Below the pieces are notes generated by a model. It was not told where the DNA came from and searched no databases. It was given only the letters and a program-made list of their open reading frames with translations. 64,000 nucleotides of DNA, from assembly GCA_946965045.2 (NCBI GenBank), contig OX337241.1:2537744-2601743 (forward strand), read 5' to 3'. The stretch comes from Epithemia pelagica (Eukaryota; Bacillariophyta; Bacillariophyceae; Surirellales; Surirellaceae). How positions within the stretch are numbered: position 1 is the first letter of the stretch; each line of letters begins with the position of its first letter. Positions 9,995 to 20,655 of the stretch are shown here, one piece after another. Position numbers and translations under genes: made by a program.

Positions 9995-12908
9995 GATGCA
10001 ACATGTGGCCCTATCCTTGGTCAATGGCTTGCAACAAGTGTATTGGAATGGACAATTGCAGCAAGAATCGTACGAACCCTTTGACAATGCTCTGTCGCAT
10101 TGGCATGCCGCAAGTCGACTGTCCTTGCTGGGCGTTCCGAAATCAAACAACGACAACAATGACGACGATAATGACGCGTCCTCTGTTGCACCCTGGAAGG
10201 GTACCTTGTATCAACTCGACCTGACCTCGGGAGAAGCGTCGGTGTCGGACTTGTTTTATCAGGGGTTGGTCCCTGCTCCTCCCCTCGTGCACAACAGTTC
10301 TGTGACGATCAATGAAGATGCCGAACCAGTGGCCGAATCGCATCCACCGGAATGGTATAGCAGTGCCACCAATAATATTCTTGCTGGGATGGATATGGAC
10401 ACGATCCCTGTCCTGGAGTTGCCGATCGAATTGGTCCAATCCCAAGCCTGGTCCGTCATCCGGATGGAGGAAGAGTCACCACACGAAACAACACAAGAAC
10501 ACCAGACCCTACCACCCAATCCCCAGGACACGGTTCATCGATACATTACTCGACTGCCCCAAGTTGGTAACTTGTATCGACTACGTTCCGGAGGAGGCGA
10601 ACCACTACTCCTCGAACCAACCAATGACGACAACGGCGACGACATCAATGACACGGACGAACTCTTGTGGGAAATTCCCTCACAAGACAAGCTTGTCTAT
10701 CTCCCTCCTCCTAATGCACATTCGCCCATTACGCATTCGCATCTGCTGTCTTCGTCTTCTTTGGCAGAATTCCAAAATGACACCCAGCAATGGCTGTTGC
10801 CCCTCGTCACAGTGGAGTATTGTGCCTCTTTGCACCCCTTGTGGCATGCACAAGAATGTGCCAATCGTCGTGCCACACTCTCCATTATTGTTCGACCCGT
10901 CAATGATCCACCCATTCCCAACTTTGTTGTCTTGAATGAGGAAGAGGAGGATTCCTCGGCGGCGGCAACCGCCGTGGTGGTCTACGAAGGTGTTCCAACG
11001 CACAATCCCCACCAACGACGACGACGGAATCAACGACATGCCAAAATTCTCTTGACGGGGTCCGATGTCGATGAAGGAGATGCGATTCGACGTGTCCAAA
11101 TTACAGTGCCACCCGAACATGGAGAACTGGTTTTATCGGTGAGTACCTTTCGACGCGACGGACTCGTGGATGGCACACTCTTGTCGGAGTTGGAGGATTG
11201 GCGGATCCGGGGTCGAGATCCAGTCTACGTCCGCTATCGATATACGGGCGGCGTCGTACTACGACAGACACATTCGGATCAATTTTCCTTTCGCGTGGCC
11301 GACAAGGCGGGACGCTGGTCGGTGGAGAAAACGGTTCCCATTGAAATTCGCTCGGCCTTGCAGGTCCATGATGGTAATCACACTGTCGTCATTGATACCG
11401 CAGCGTCCTCTCCTTCTTCTTCCAAGGATTCAGTTCCACCGAAAGAACTGGTTCTGACGCTCAACGATGATTCGGGGTACAATCGGAGTTTGGGTCTCTT
11501 TGTGGAACCACCCGATCAAGGAGGCGTGTTGGTCGATCCACAAACGGGCCAACCAATCTCGAACGGTGGGACCACGGTGCTGGTCAAATCGGAAACTGAT
11601 GGTACCACACGATACGTCCAAATTGCCTTGGAACCATCCCCAACCTTGTGTACTAATGCCAATCAACAAGACCATGTCATTCGGTTCCGTACCAAAGCGG
11701 TTGCGAGAGATGCTACCACGGGAGCCATTCAAAGTGTTTCGAACCGTGTGGTGCAACACGTCCACGTGCATTGCTTACCCGCACCCCTCCAATGGCGCTT
11801 GGATTCGTCATTATTGACGGACGAGGCAACTACCACATCACCACCAAGACAGTTGTTTCGTGTCCAGCAATCCAACGCGCTTATTTCCTCGCTCGATCCC
11901 TGCAGTGGAGGTCGCTTTTTCAACCGTACCACCACACGACAACGAGAAGAGTCATCTTCTGCATGGGCATTATCATCTCTGTGGCAGCAACGAGCCGTGG
12001 CGTGCCAGAATCGAGCCATCCTTTTCCAAGGCTTGACGGTCCACAGTGATACACCCCTGTCGTGGAGAGATTCGGATGAGGAGGTGATACTTGAAGTATC
12101 TACGGGGCACGGCTACGTAACTTGGAATGCCGAGGCATGGCATTGGACACGGCCCCTGTGGCGGGGAGGTCGACGCATCGAAGTATCGGGTCGCATGCAA
12201 GTGGCCGTGGCACCGCAACACGTAGACGCTGTCCTGGCCTTTTTGCATTATAGCAGTCCGACTGTGGGTCCGGATATCCTGGAATTGGCCTTGTTTCAAG
12301 GCAATTGCTCCCTCGTTCTGCAACAGCAGCAGGACAACAACGGTGACAACCATACTACCTCGTCGGATCCTGCTGTTCCGTCGTCCATGACTTCCAATGA
12401 TGCTTCCGACTGTCACGTGGCACGACTTGACATTCCCATTGTGGTGGGGGCCCCACAATCTCACCACCACGTTACCATTGTGTGGGATGACAATCACCAT
12501 GGCGATACTAATTCTCTGGGAGAATGGACGGTAGGAGTTCCGTGGCATGTTTTGCTCTGCATGGTGGGATATCCCTTGATCTATATCGTATGGGTCACGG
12601 TCGAAGCATGGCTGTGTCGCTCGTCTGCCAACCACCCAGAACCGGAGGAGGACAATAACGGCGACGACGGAGATGACGAAGATGATTCCGGTACTGTGTG
12701 GATTCAATACGAAACCCAAGAGGGAGACTATTTTTATTATCAACACACCCGGACGGGTCAAGTGACGTGGATGGCACCGATTGACTCCACCGTCATTCCC
12801 TGGAATCAAGCCGAGGGTGTGGAGCTTTATCCGGGCCACCACAACGACACGGAACAAACCAAAGACATGGTGGAAGACGACGACAAAGAAAATGAGGATC
12901 TTGCGTAG
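9249..12908 (+). CDS. Large type I membrane protein with CSPG/cadherin-like ectodomain and C-terminal WW domain
   Basis: A single-exon frame of 1219 residues. The ATG at 9249 is chosen because a signal peptide follows at once (ILLAFFLLTTIPS); a second ATG lies three codons on. The N-terminal 300 residues look like a concanavalin A/laminin-G-like beta domain (weak, by pattern). The middle contains a segment resembling a CSPG repeat: VPPEHGELVLSVSTF, then a VRYRYTG core and DQFSFRVADKAG. Many N-glycosylation sites and an Asn run (AAC repeat, 9960-9993) are present. One membrane helix spans about residues 1098-1123. The cytosolic tail is acidic and carries a WW domain at about 1150-1180 (starts WIQYETQEGDYFYYQH, ends TGQVTWMAP). 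WW domains bind Pro-rich peptides, so the protein could be an adhesion or receptor molecule linked to a cytosolic partner. The ligand is unknown. Confidence 0.85.
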
Positions 12909-12951
12909 GACGGACCACCAGCAGTACCATAGGGAATGAAACATATTTATG

Positions 12952-12971
12952 TAGAGAGAGAGAGAGAGAGG
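12952..12971. repeat. (GA)n microsatellite
   Basis: A short GA run 44 bp after the stop codon of the WW-domain gene. Confidence 0.85.
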
Positions 12972-13046
12972 AGTATTTTGAACATAGCGAATCCTATCAT
13001 AATTTTACTGAATATTCGACGAAGTGTATTGGATACAGTGTGCACA

Positions 13047-13073
13047 TCTGTTTGTTGAATGACAACAAACAGA
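13047..13073. other. Perfect 11-bp hairpin between convergent genes
   Basis: TCTGTTTGTTG at 13047-13057 pairs perfectly with CAACAAACAGA at 13063-13073 around a 5-base loop. It lies in the 378-bp gap between the WW-domain gene and the acylphosphatase-like gene. The rest of that gap shows no gene. It may be a 3'-end structure, but a role is unproven. Confidence 0.4.
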
Positions 13074-13286
13074 CGTGAGGAGGAGAGACTCTTTCTCCTT
13101 TCTTTTGTTTCATTATTCCATGCGTGTTTTTTTCTTCCAGCGTTGTTGTGGTTGTGAAAAGTCCCCTTTCGCTCAACACGCGCTAATGCACGTCTTTTTA
13201 CTAAACTGTGGTTTGTTTCTTTTGTCTTTTTTGTTTCATTTGTTGGTTTGTGGTTGTTGTTGGTTTTGCTGCCCATGTATATGGTT

Positions 13287-14115
13287 TCACGAGGATCGTG
13301 TATCGACATAAAAATCTTCGTACAGGCCCGTGGGTTCTTCGTCCATCACCTCCAAGACGGTTGTCACCTGGGACAAGCCCACCTTGCCCCGACGACACCA
13401 TCGAACAAAGCCATCGACGAGTTTGCGTTTGCCTTCGACATAGATTTCCGCTTGACGACTGGCATCGTCCGGTGCCGACATGGTTCCCACCAATCGACGA
13501 AAGCGACCGGCCTATATAGATAAAGATAGAACGAGAGATCGAGAGAGGCAACAACCAAAACGAGTGAACCGGAAGGTGTGGAAATAATTTGGTGGCAACA
13601 CAAATCAACCACACACACACAAGAGACAAAGAATAGTATTGCGGTTTCAGTAGAGAAAACCAAAGAGACAAGCACCGTTGCAACCATTTCCATGGTTACA
13701 CACCAAACACAAGACAAAGCAAACCGAGGCACAACAAAAATATATTGAGTGTCTTTTTCTCGCTTTCTTTCTCTTGTGTACGTTGTTCCATCACGGGGAC
13801 AACACCACCTACCTCATTCAAGACACAGGATCGATAATAGCCCCCTTGTACATCACCTTCCACGACAATGCGTCGGGCAATCAATTCGTCTTCATCTTCT
13901 TCTTCTTTGGCGGACAATGCCAATCGCGTCGTGGTGGGAGCGTGTGGTCTCACCACAGCCGAGGAGAGCGTCCTTGTCGTCGTCATCGTGGAGGACAAGG
14001 AAAGAGTCCAACCCTGGACACCATTATACAGGCACTGAACCACGAGGAAAAGGAAAACGACCAACCACATGGATTGGATGGAATGTGGTTGGGATCGTAA
14101 TACCAGCAACGACAT
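13287..14115 (-). CDS. Acylphosphatase-like protein with plastid-type presequence
   Basis: Two exons, 14115-13813 and 13511-13287, join in phase 0 across a 301-bp intron (AATGAG/GTAGGT ... TATATAG/GCCGGT) to give 175 residues. The ATG at 14115 is preferred over an upstream in-frame ATG at 14361 because it starts a signal peptide (MWLVVFLFLVVQCLYNGVQG) followed by W and a Ser/Thr/Arg-rich stretch, the bipartite diatom plastid signal. The mature part is one acylphosphatase fold: RRIVVEGDVQGGYYRS with the phosphate-binding loop and its Arg, then AEIYVEG and KLVDGFVRWCRRG, ending after GLYEDFYV. Acylphosphatases hydrolyse carboxyl-phosphate bonds. The Asn that positions the nucleophilic water, in the usual GWVxN segment, is not visible here (the segment reads LVGTMSAP), so activity is doubtful. 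An alternative is a regulatory or binding domain. Confidence 0.78.
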
Positions 14116-14843
14116 GATGATGACGATGATGATGATGGTGGTATCTCCAAGTTTGTTTGTTTCTTGGTAGTTGCTCTTGTGGTTCCTAAGGCGGGGAATT
14201 GCCGTTCTCTCTTGAGCGTAATCACCGTGATGACAATCGACACGGCTCGGTGTGTCGGAAGTCGGAAGATCGCGTCGCAACAGAGGAGAGAGTTTGGCAC
14301 TTGGCACCCCCTTTCCTTTTGGGGGTTTCACGTTGAAGGTTGGAGAGGGGTGGACTTCCACGTGTCCTTGTCCCCGACCCGTTACTCCCTATCACTAATG
14401 GTAGGATTACAGTCAGTGAACCTTCACATAACCATATATCTGGATTTCGCGCTCAAGAGTACACGCCGGCGCGCAAGCTCGCAGCGCGTCGCGAATCGCG
14501 TGACCTCTCCCTCCTGGAACGCAACGAATGACCATGACACACATGAAATGCGCGCAAGGTATTATCGGAGGGAATGCAAGATCCACACTCACGGTGAACC
14601 ACGTTGTGCTATGGTTTGGATCAGCAGCGTGGGAGTCCAGTCCTGTCAGCGTGGTGTCTCCGTATATAGTCCGTAGGAGTAGGTGTCGGCGTGGTGTCTC
14701 CATGGCGGAGTCACCACAGCACGTTGCCGTCTCAGGGTCCAAAGGAAGAAAACGTGATAAATCACTTGTTGCTATTACCTCGATTGGGTAACGTTGTTCC
14801 TTTAGTGGCAAAACCTCGTGGTTCGCACCCTGCTGCTGCAGCC
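14116..14843. other. Intergenic region between divergent genes
   Basis: 728 bp between the acylphosphatase-like start codon (minus) and the NTPase start codon (plus). It probably contains both promoters. No supported gene. Confidence 0.5.
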
Positions 14844-17057
14844 ATGGCATCCCAAGACTCCTCCCGCAAACGCCATGGCATCTTCTTGGAGCAGGTTCGT
14901 ACCAAGATGACTGCAATGGATGAGCCAGAACACAACAAAGGGAAGATGTTATTAGAAACGTTGCGTCAAGATGATGCGGCACTGGCCAAGCTCCTCGGAA
15001 GCAAAAGCGAGGGAATGCCTGACGCTCTCAAGGAGATCTTGCCAGCATCCGAATGGAAGCTCGATGATAGCTCTATTGAAGCCATAAAAATAGCTCAGAA
15101 AGTCCAAAGCTTTAATTTTGACAAGGACTCCATTTGGAAGGAAGTGATGGGTGAGGGAATCATAATGAATGGCAATGAATCGGTCTTGTCCCGCTTCAAG
15201 AAACAAGGTTTTTGCCAGTCTGCGGCGGCATGGTCCAGGAATCCAATCCCCCTGATAACGGAGCAACTACGAGGTGGAAACCCAAAGACTCCCTCCTACA
15301 CTGCATTTTCGGGGGCTTCTGGTTCCGGCAAGACCAGCACCATGCTGTGGACTGTTCGTCAACTGGAAATGGAACGGGTGCTTCCAACAATGTGCCTCAA
15401 GTTTTATCTTTCGTGCAATGTACCAGAGGATCTTTATAGCTATGTCTCTGACTAGCTCAGAGTATATTTGGACAAGGCGATTCAGGCTGGTACTTCCAAT
15501 ACCCTCGGGTTTGGCGACTTGGTTACTCAACGGAAGGCCACGACATTGGTTCTGGTACTCGATGAAGTCCAAAGTGGATTGGATCACAAAACCTATAACG
15601 CTCTCCCGGGTCAACTGGAGCAATTTCTGCAATTTCACAGAGTTGTGCTGCTGGTCGGTTCCACAGCCTTTTCCCAGGAGGTCTTGAGGCAACCTACTGG
15701 AGGGTCAGAAGTTTGGAACATTCGGATGAAGCCAGTAGACGAAGCAAATATGCCGTCGCTTCTTCAACACCATCTTGGTCGACTGCAGCCCAAGATCACT
15801 TCGTTGGGGGCACAACTCTTGGACCAAATGCCAGTCCTGTTGGACCTCATGTCCAATCATCGGTGCGCCTACTTTTCGGCGCTCGTGCTCACGGAGTTGT
15901 TGGGTGGTGAAACACCCATGGAGTCGTTGCCCGATGGCTGGGGCGTTGGACACAGTGCCTCCCTTGTATCCATGGTAGCATGCAAGTATCGCGCGAATGG
16001 CGGATTGAGAAACAAACCGCAAAGCGAATGCCAGACTCTCATGCTGGAGTCCTTAGCTTTGGTGGTATCACAAACTGTCATTCCAGCCAATGAGGGAGTG
16101 GACAAGAATCCTGCGAAAGGGAGCCTCGCGTGGCTATCCAAACAAGTGATTGAGGTAGGATTAGTGGAGCGGGCGATCCTGCCAGATGAGCAACTATCCA
16201 ACAAGAAGAAGGACAAGGTGAAAGTGGATGGTCCCTATGAATTTCAAATGTCTCCCGCATTGACACTGATATGTGTTTCATCCATTCTACCATGGATTGG
16301 AGGGATATCGAATGCAGCACATCACTTTGAAGCATTGGTTGCAACGTTGATGGTGGTAATGCGATACGCACAGACGAACAGAATCTTTCATGTCCGTCGC
16401 TTGGATCAAGCTGTTCCCTACAGTGGAACTGATGAAGACGACCACCTCTTGTATCATCCAAGGATTTCCATTGACGAGAAATGTGTCATCAATGGTACCC
16501 AAGCACCTTACAGTGACCTCATTGTTGCACATGTCCCAAAGGATAATGTGCTTCCCACTGCTGTCAGCGCCCTTGCGAAAGGAATCGCTGATTCTCCAGG
16601 TGTTGGGGCTTTTCCGGTGGATCACATACTCGTTCAGTGCAATCTGACAACGAATGATACTGCCGACGTTACTCCACAAGCCGAGCTCGCCAAGATGGGA
16701 CTCGTTGTTTGTAAAGAGGGTAAATTGACTAGTCCGGAACCTGCCAAGTCTGGATTCCCACAAGACTCCCGGCAGTACCAACAATACCGGAGCGGGCGAT
16801 GGTTGACCAATACTTGGGTGAAGAACAATCGACCGGAGGACAAGATTTCAGTTGTGTTTGCGACCAACAAACGGTTCACAGACGGTATTGACACTACAAG
16901 TTTGGCCCATGTCACAATGATGGAAGCAGACCGGCGTGAGAAGTGCTATGCCTGGCAACAGCTATATCCAATCATTCAACTTGTTCGCGACGACGAGACA
17001 ATCCAAAAACTCACCAAAGAAACCGGGAGACAGAAAGTGGATGTAGGGGAGATGTAG
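14844..17057 (+). pseudogene. P-loop NTPase gene interrupted by an in-frame TAG (RHS/Crinkler-like layout)
   Basis: One frame runs from the ATG at 14844 (good context, GCAGCCATGG) to TAG at 17055-17057, 737 codons, except for a single TAG at 15453-15455 (codon 204). The frame is identical on both sides, with no shift. Walker A (GASGSGKTS, about residues 156-164) lies before the stop, while Walker B (TTLVLVLDEVQSG, about residue 236) and a sensor-like VVLLVGSTAF lie after it. The truncated product would therefore lack a working ATPase site. The C-terminal third contains VDHILVQCNLTTND and ISVVFATNKRF, which recall the nuclease-like end of retrotransposon-hot-spot and Crinkler-type proteins; this is a resemblance by pattern only. 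A recent pseudogene, a segregating null allele or stop read-through would all fit. Confidence 0.65.
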
Positions 17058-17800
17058 GAAGAAACGAGTACAAATACAAACGAAGCCACGGATTCGTACC
17101 GTCATTGCATGCATCTACCGTGACAATCATAATGCCTCTATCCCTTTTGTACCTTGTGTAGTTTAGGTGCAAGTTATAATCGATACTTAACTTCTTTAAT
17201 TACCTGCCACTGTACCTGTAATGACGACAGATTGCTGAGAGATGGGCAAGTTCCAAAACTGTGTGCGGGAGCCGGAAAGTTTGGCAAATGAAATGTCCCA
17301 TGAAGTTGGACGGAAAGTAAGAGCCCAAGTAATGTTGATCCGAAACAGAGCCTTCGAAAGAAACCTGTACTCTGCGTATTGTGGATTGTGGCAATCGTAC
17401 ATTCAGCTTGATCGCTCTCCCTTTCCTCTGCTAGGTAGGTACTGTAGAGCTGGGCTCTTTCTTACTACCAGAGAGCCCTATTAGTAGCCAAGAGGCTCGC
17501 CCTGAGCATGCCCATGCAAGGTGGTTGGTAACTGTTCTTGTTGGTTTCGCTGTAGAAGAGAGTATAGTAATGAAAATGGAACCTTCACTGGAGAAAATGA
17601 TTTCCACGTGAGGATCCACTGGGGTGCACTGTTCTTGTAAAATGGCTATAAAGATTAAGAAGAAAAGTAGTATACCTAACGTTGTTAGCATGCAACAGGT
17701 GGCGTGTGCGAATCGAATGGATAATGTCGTTGTCGGAAGCGGCACGCGAGTATCATATTTCTATGCGAGAAGAAAGCCGAGAGAGTTCCAGGGGAGCGCG
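17058..17800. other. Intergenic region between convergent genes
   Basis: 743 bp holding the 3' flanks of the NTPase gene and the PPR gene. No coding potential beyond shadow frames. Confidence 0.5.
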
Positions 17801-20188
17801 TTACACTTCGGCAATGCGATGCATGTCCGAAACAGCGGTGTACTCCAATTCCATTTCGTCACGACTCGTGACTCCAATTTCATCTTCTTCCATATCACCA
17901 CCATCGTCGTCGTCATCGCTTGCGGCCTCTGCCTCGTCCGTGCTGGATTCCGACTGTTGCTCTTGTTGTTGTTGCCGTCCCACGGCAGTCTTTTCCAAAA
18001 AGCATTCGTCCGTGGCACAATTGACATATTCCACCAGGGCGGTCAAGGATGGTTGCACAGTTTCTTGTGCGACACGGCCATCCATTTCCCCGCGACTCAC
18101 GGCATCTTCCATTTGTTTCAATAACCGGCGGGCCAAAAACTTGGTACTGGAATTGGGAATCACATTGGTCAACCCACTGTCCATGGCATTGGCCGTGTTG
18201 GTGTCGTTGTCGTTGGGGAGAATTTGCTGCTTCAATTGCTGTTCGGCATCGACCAACATTTCCGAGGCCACGCGGCTACCCAAGACGGCACTGGCCAAGG
18301 TCCCATCTTCACAGGCAGCCAAGACGGTATTGTAGGTCAACACATTGGGAAAGACCAATCGGGATCGCATCCGTTTCAACCATTCGTAGGCCATGTCGGG
18401 TTGTTTTTGTCCCTCGGTTCCCACGACACAGGCGGCAATCGCGGTCGTGTAGGAAACCACAGTGGGTTCGACTCCTTCCGACAACATGGACAAGATGATA
18501 CCTTCACACGCGGCCATATTGCCCTGTTTGGCCAATCGTTTGAGGGCAATGTTGAAGGTGATAATGTTTCCTTCGACATTGTGTGTCTTTTTCATGGCAT
18601 CCAAAACTTGTAAGGTCAAGTCTTCTTCATTGCAAATTTCACACGCGTTCATGACCGTGTTAAAGACGGACAGGGGCGGCATGTCGGCCGATCTTTGTTC
18701 GTAGGCGGCCACCCATTGCAACAAGAGGCTGGACGCCTTTTTGCTCTTTTCGGCCTTGGCACAGCAGGTGACGACATTGCGCCAAATCCAGGGGGATGGT
18801 TTCAAGGATCGTTCCAACATGAGCTCCAATACCTTGACGGCCAATTTCCATTGCTTATCTTGGACCGCCCGGTTAATCGCCCGTTTGTGAATCAAGGTCG
18901 AGGCTCGTTGTGCCATGGAACTGTACGAGGCCACCAACACATCGCCCTTGGAAACTGTCGGTTCCTCCTCCTCAACGTCCTCGTCCTCATCTTCGTCATT
19001 TTGGTGGTAGGGTTTGGTAACCGACACTTTTCCGGCCGCCGTCAACAAGCGGAGTCCCAATCCGACATTGTCCATTTGTTCCGAGGCAATGATACCGCAC
19101 GCCAACAAGTGTCGTCCATCGTCAATGGAGGCTACCGTATCGAGATCGTATCCCGAGGCTTTGGCCAATCCCAAAATGGCCGGAACTTGATCGGCGTAGG
19201 TAGTCGTCGTCGTAGTGTCATCGTCCTGCGTGCGTGTGGTGGTGGTGCTGACGGCCGCTTGTGCCGTGGCGGCAAAGGTGGCCAAGGCCGGAGTTTCCGA
19301 TTCGTCATTGACAACGGTCCGCAACAAGGAAACGGCCGCCGTCAAGGATCCTTCCTTGGCCAAAGCGGTGACGAGTTTGTCGTAGGTTTCCAATTGAATG
19401 GGCGTCTTGGCTTGTCGGAGGGCGGCCAACATGGCCAAGGCGGTATCCAATCCACCAAATCCTTGATGCGTACTTTGCGGTCCCTCGTAGCCCAAACAAT
19501 TGCGAATGCAATAGTTGCCAGCCGTTTCGGAAATGCCGTAGCCCTGTTCCACGAGCAATTCCAACAATTTGCGCACGGGTTCACTGGCCCGTGCTCCTTG
19601 CAGTCGATGATCCATGCACACTTGCAAGACACAGGCAATGGTGGATTCCTCCACGACGGGCACGAGTCGCGAATAGCGTTTCAATTTGCGCAAGGCCGCC
19701 TTCCAATGTCCCTTTTGCACCTTGTCGTCCAATTCGTTCAACAACTGTTTGGCTTCAAAGTCGGGATCGGATTCATCGACAAACTGAACCCGTATCCGAT
19801 TCAATTCGTCGTTGTCGTTCGGGAGACAGTCATTGTCCATGTCGTCGTCCGATGGTGGTACCAGACATTCGTCGTCGGCGTCCACAGCTTGTTTGAGACG
19901 ACTTCGCAATTGACCCGTCGTACCGGCCGTGGACAATTGCAAGTGTTGCAATTCGGCTTGCAATTCCCGAAAGGTTAATTTGGAAATCACATCTACCGTA
20001 AGGGCGGCCGAGGAAGTGGTTGTTGTTGTTTCGTCTTGTTGTGGTTGTTGCGGAGGTTCCGAAATGGAGGACGCTAAAAACGTACTACGAGTCGACCGAT
20101 GGGGAGGCACCGACACCAAGGGGGCCCAGGCATGGGTGCCACTCACCACCAATCCCCACAAGAGACCGACGGAACGTTGTGTTCTCAT
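17801..20188 (-). CDS. Plastid-type SAP-domain pentatricopeptide-repeat (PPR) protein
   Basis: A single-exon frame of 795 residues from ATG 20188. The N-terminus is a signal peptide ending VVSGTHA, followed by WAP. The aromatic residue at the predicted cleavage site and the Arg/Ser-rich stretch behind it are the diatom plastid-import pattern. A SAP-type helix-turn-helix motif lies at about residues 70-102 (ISKLTFRELQAELQ...TGQLRSRLKQAV) and may bind nucleic acid. Degenerate 35-residue helical repeats fill most of the rest. The clearest PPR units are in the last third, for example NIITFNIALKRLAKQGNMA and PTVVSYTTAIAACVVG, then PNVLTYNTVLAACEDG. The C-terminal tail is acidic. PPR proteins bind organellar RNA for processing, stability or translation, so this is a likely chloroplast RNA factor. 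The target cannot be read from the sequence. Confidence 0.88.
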   Translation of the reverse strand: MRTQRSVGLLWGLVVSGTHAWAPLVSVPPHRSTRSTFLASSISEPPQQPQQDETTTTTSSAALTVDVISKLTFRELQAELQHLQLSTAGTTGQLRSRLKQAVDADDECLVPPSDDDMDNDCLPNDNDELNRIRVQFVDESDPDFEAKQLLNELDDKVQKGHWKAALRKLKRYSRLVPVVEESTIACVLQVCMDHRLQGARASEPVRKLLELLVEQGYGISETAGNYCIRNCLGYEGPQSTHQGFGGLDTALAMLAALRQAKTPIQLETYDKLVTALAKEGSLTAAVSLLRTVVNDESETPALATFAATAQAAVSTTTTRTQDDDTTTTTTYADQVPAILGLAKASGYDLDTVASIDDGRHLLACGIIASEQMDNVGLGLRLLTAAGKVSVTKPYHQNDEDEDEDVEEEEPTVSKGDVLVASYSSMAQRASTLIHKRAINRAVQDKQWKLAVKVLELMLERSLKPSPWIWRNVVTCCAKAEKSKKASSLLLQWVAAYEQRSADMPPLSVFNTVMNACEICNEEDLTLQVLDAMKKTHNVEGNIITFNIALKRLAKQGNMAACEGIILSMLSEGVEPTVVSYTTAIAACVVGTEGQKQPDMAYEWLKRMRSRLVFPNVLTYNTVLAACEDGTLASAVLGSRVASEMLVDAEQQLKQQILPNDNDTNTANAMDSGLTNVIPNSSTKFLARRLLKQMEDAVSRGEMDGRVAQETVQPSLTALVEYVNCATDECFLEKTAVGRQQQQEQQSESSTDEAEAASDDDDDGGDMEEDEIGVTSRDEMELEYTAVSDMHRIAEV

Positions 20189-20655
20189 TTTTCAATTCTT
20201 TTCTGTCAAGATCGATATTGTGGTGGTTGTTATTGCTTGTCGAAACACAAAGCTGTTCCTCGTTTTTGTAGCAAGAGTTGGATACGTAGGGTGATGATGA
20301 TCAGGGTGGTGATGACGAGGGACTTGATACGATGATGCAGATTTGGTTAGTCACAACCTGCCATGGCTCTGTTGTTCTCGTTCGATGGGTGTCTCTCTGC
20401 GTCGTGATGAGTTGGTTCGGTGATGGTTGCGTTGTGGTGATGATGTCATTCCATCCGATTTTTCCGATTGGCGGGCCACGTTCGAATTCGGTACCGACAG
20501 TTTACTGACAAAGTGACAGACATTTTATTTATACCGACAAGTGACTGACATATTTTTCGGTCAGTGAACCGGGAAGAGCGACCATGGTGTGTCACACCCC
20601 GAGAAAACTTTTGGAAGGAGAACGACGCTTTTTTTTCGTTTGTGGTTTCATCAAA
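20189..20655. promoter_or_regulatory. Shared divergent promoter region (PPR gene / CWC25)
   Basis: Only 467 bp separate the two start codons, so both promoters must lie here. The part at about 20500-20570 is AT-rich and carries several copies of a short element related to ACTGACA/GTGACAGACA, including CCGACAAGTGACTGACA and an inverted copy in CGGTCAGTGA. These could be binding sites, but no known factor is recognised. Confidence 0.45.

Noticed and set aside
11973..12944. 323-codon minus-strand frame opposite the WW-domain gene
   Set aside because: Antisense shadow with Val/His/Arg bias; the plus-strand gene is continuous with a signal peptide, a membrane helix and a WW domain.
18695..19978. 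427-codon plus-strand frame within the PPR gene
   Set aside because: Gly/Gln/Phe-biased antisense shadow of the PPR coding sequence, which has domains and a presequence.
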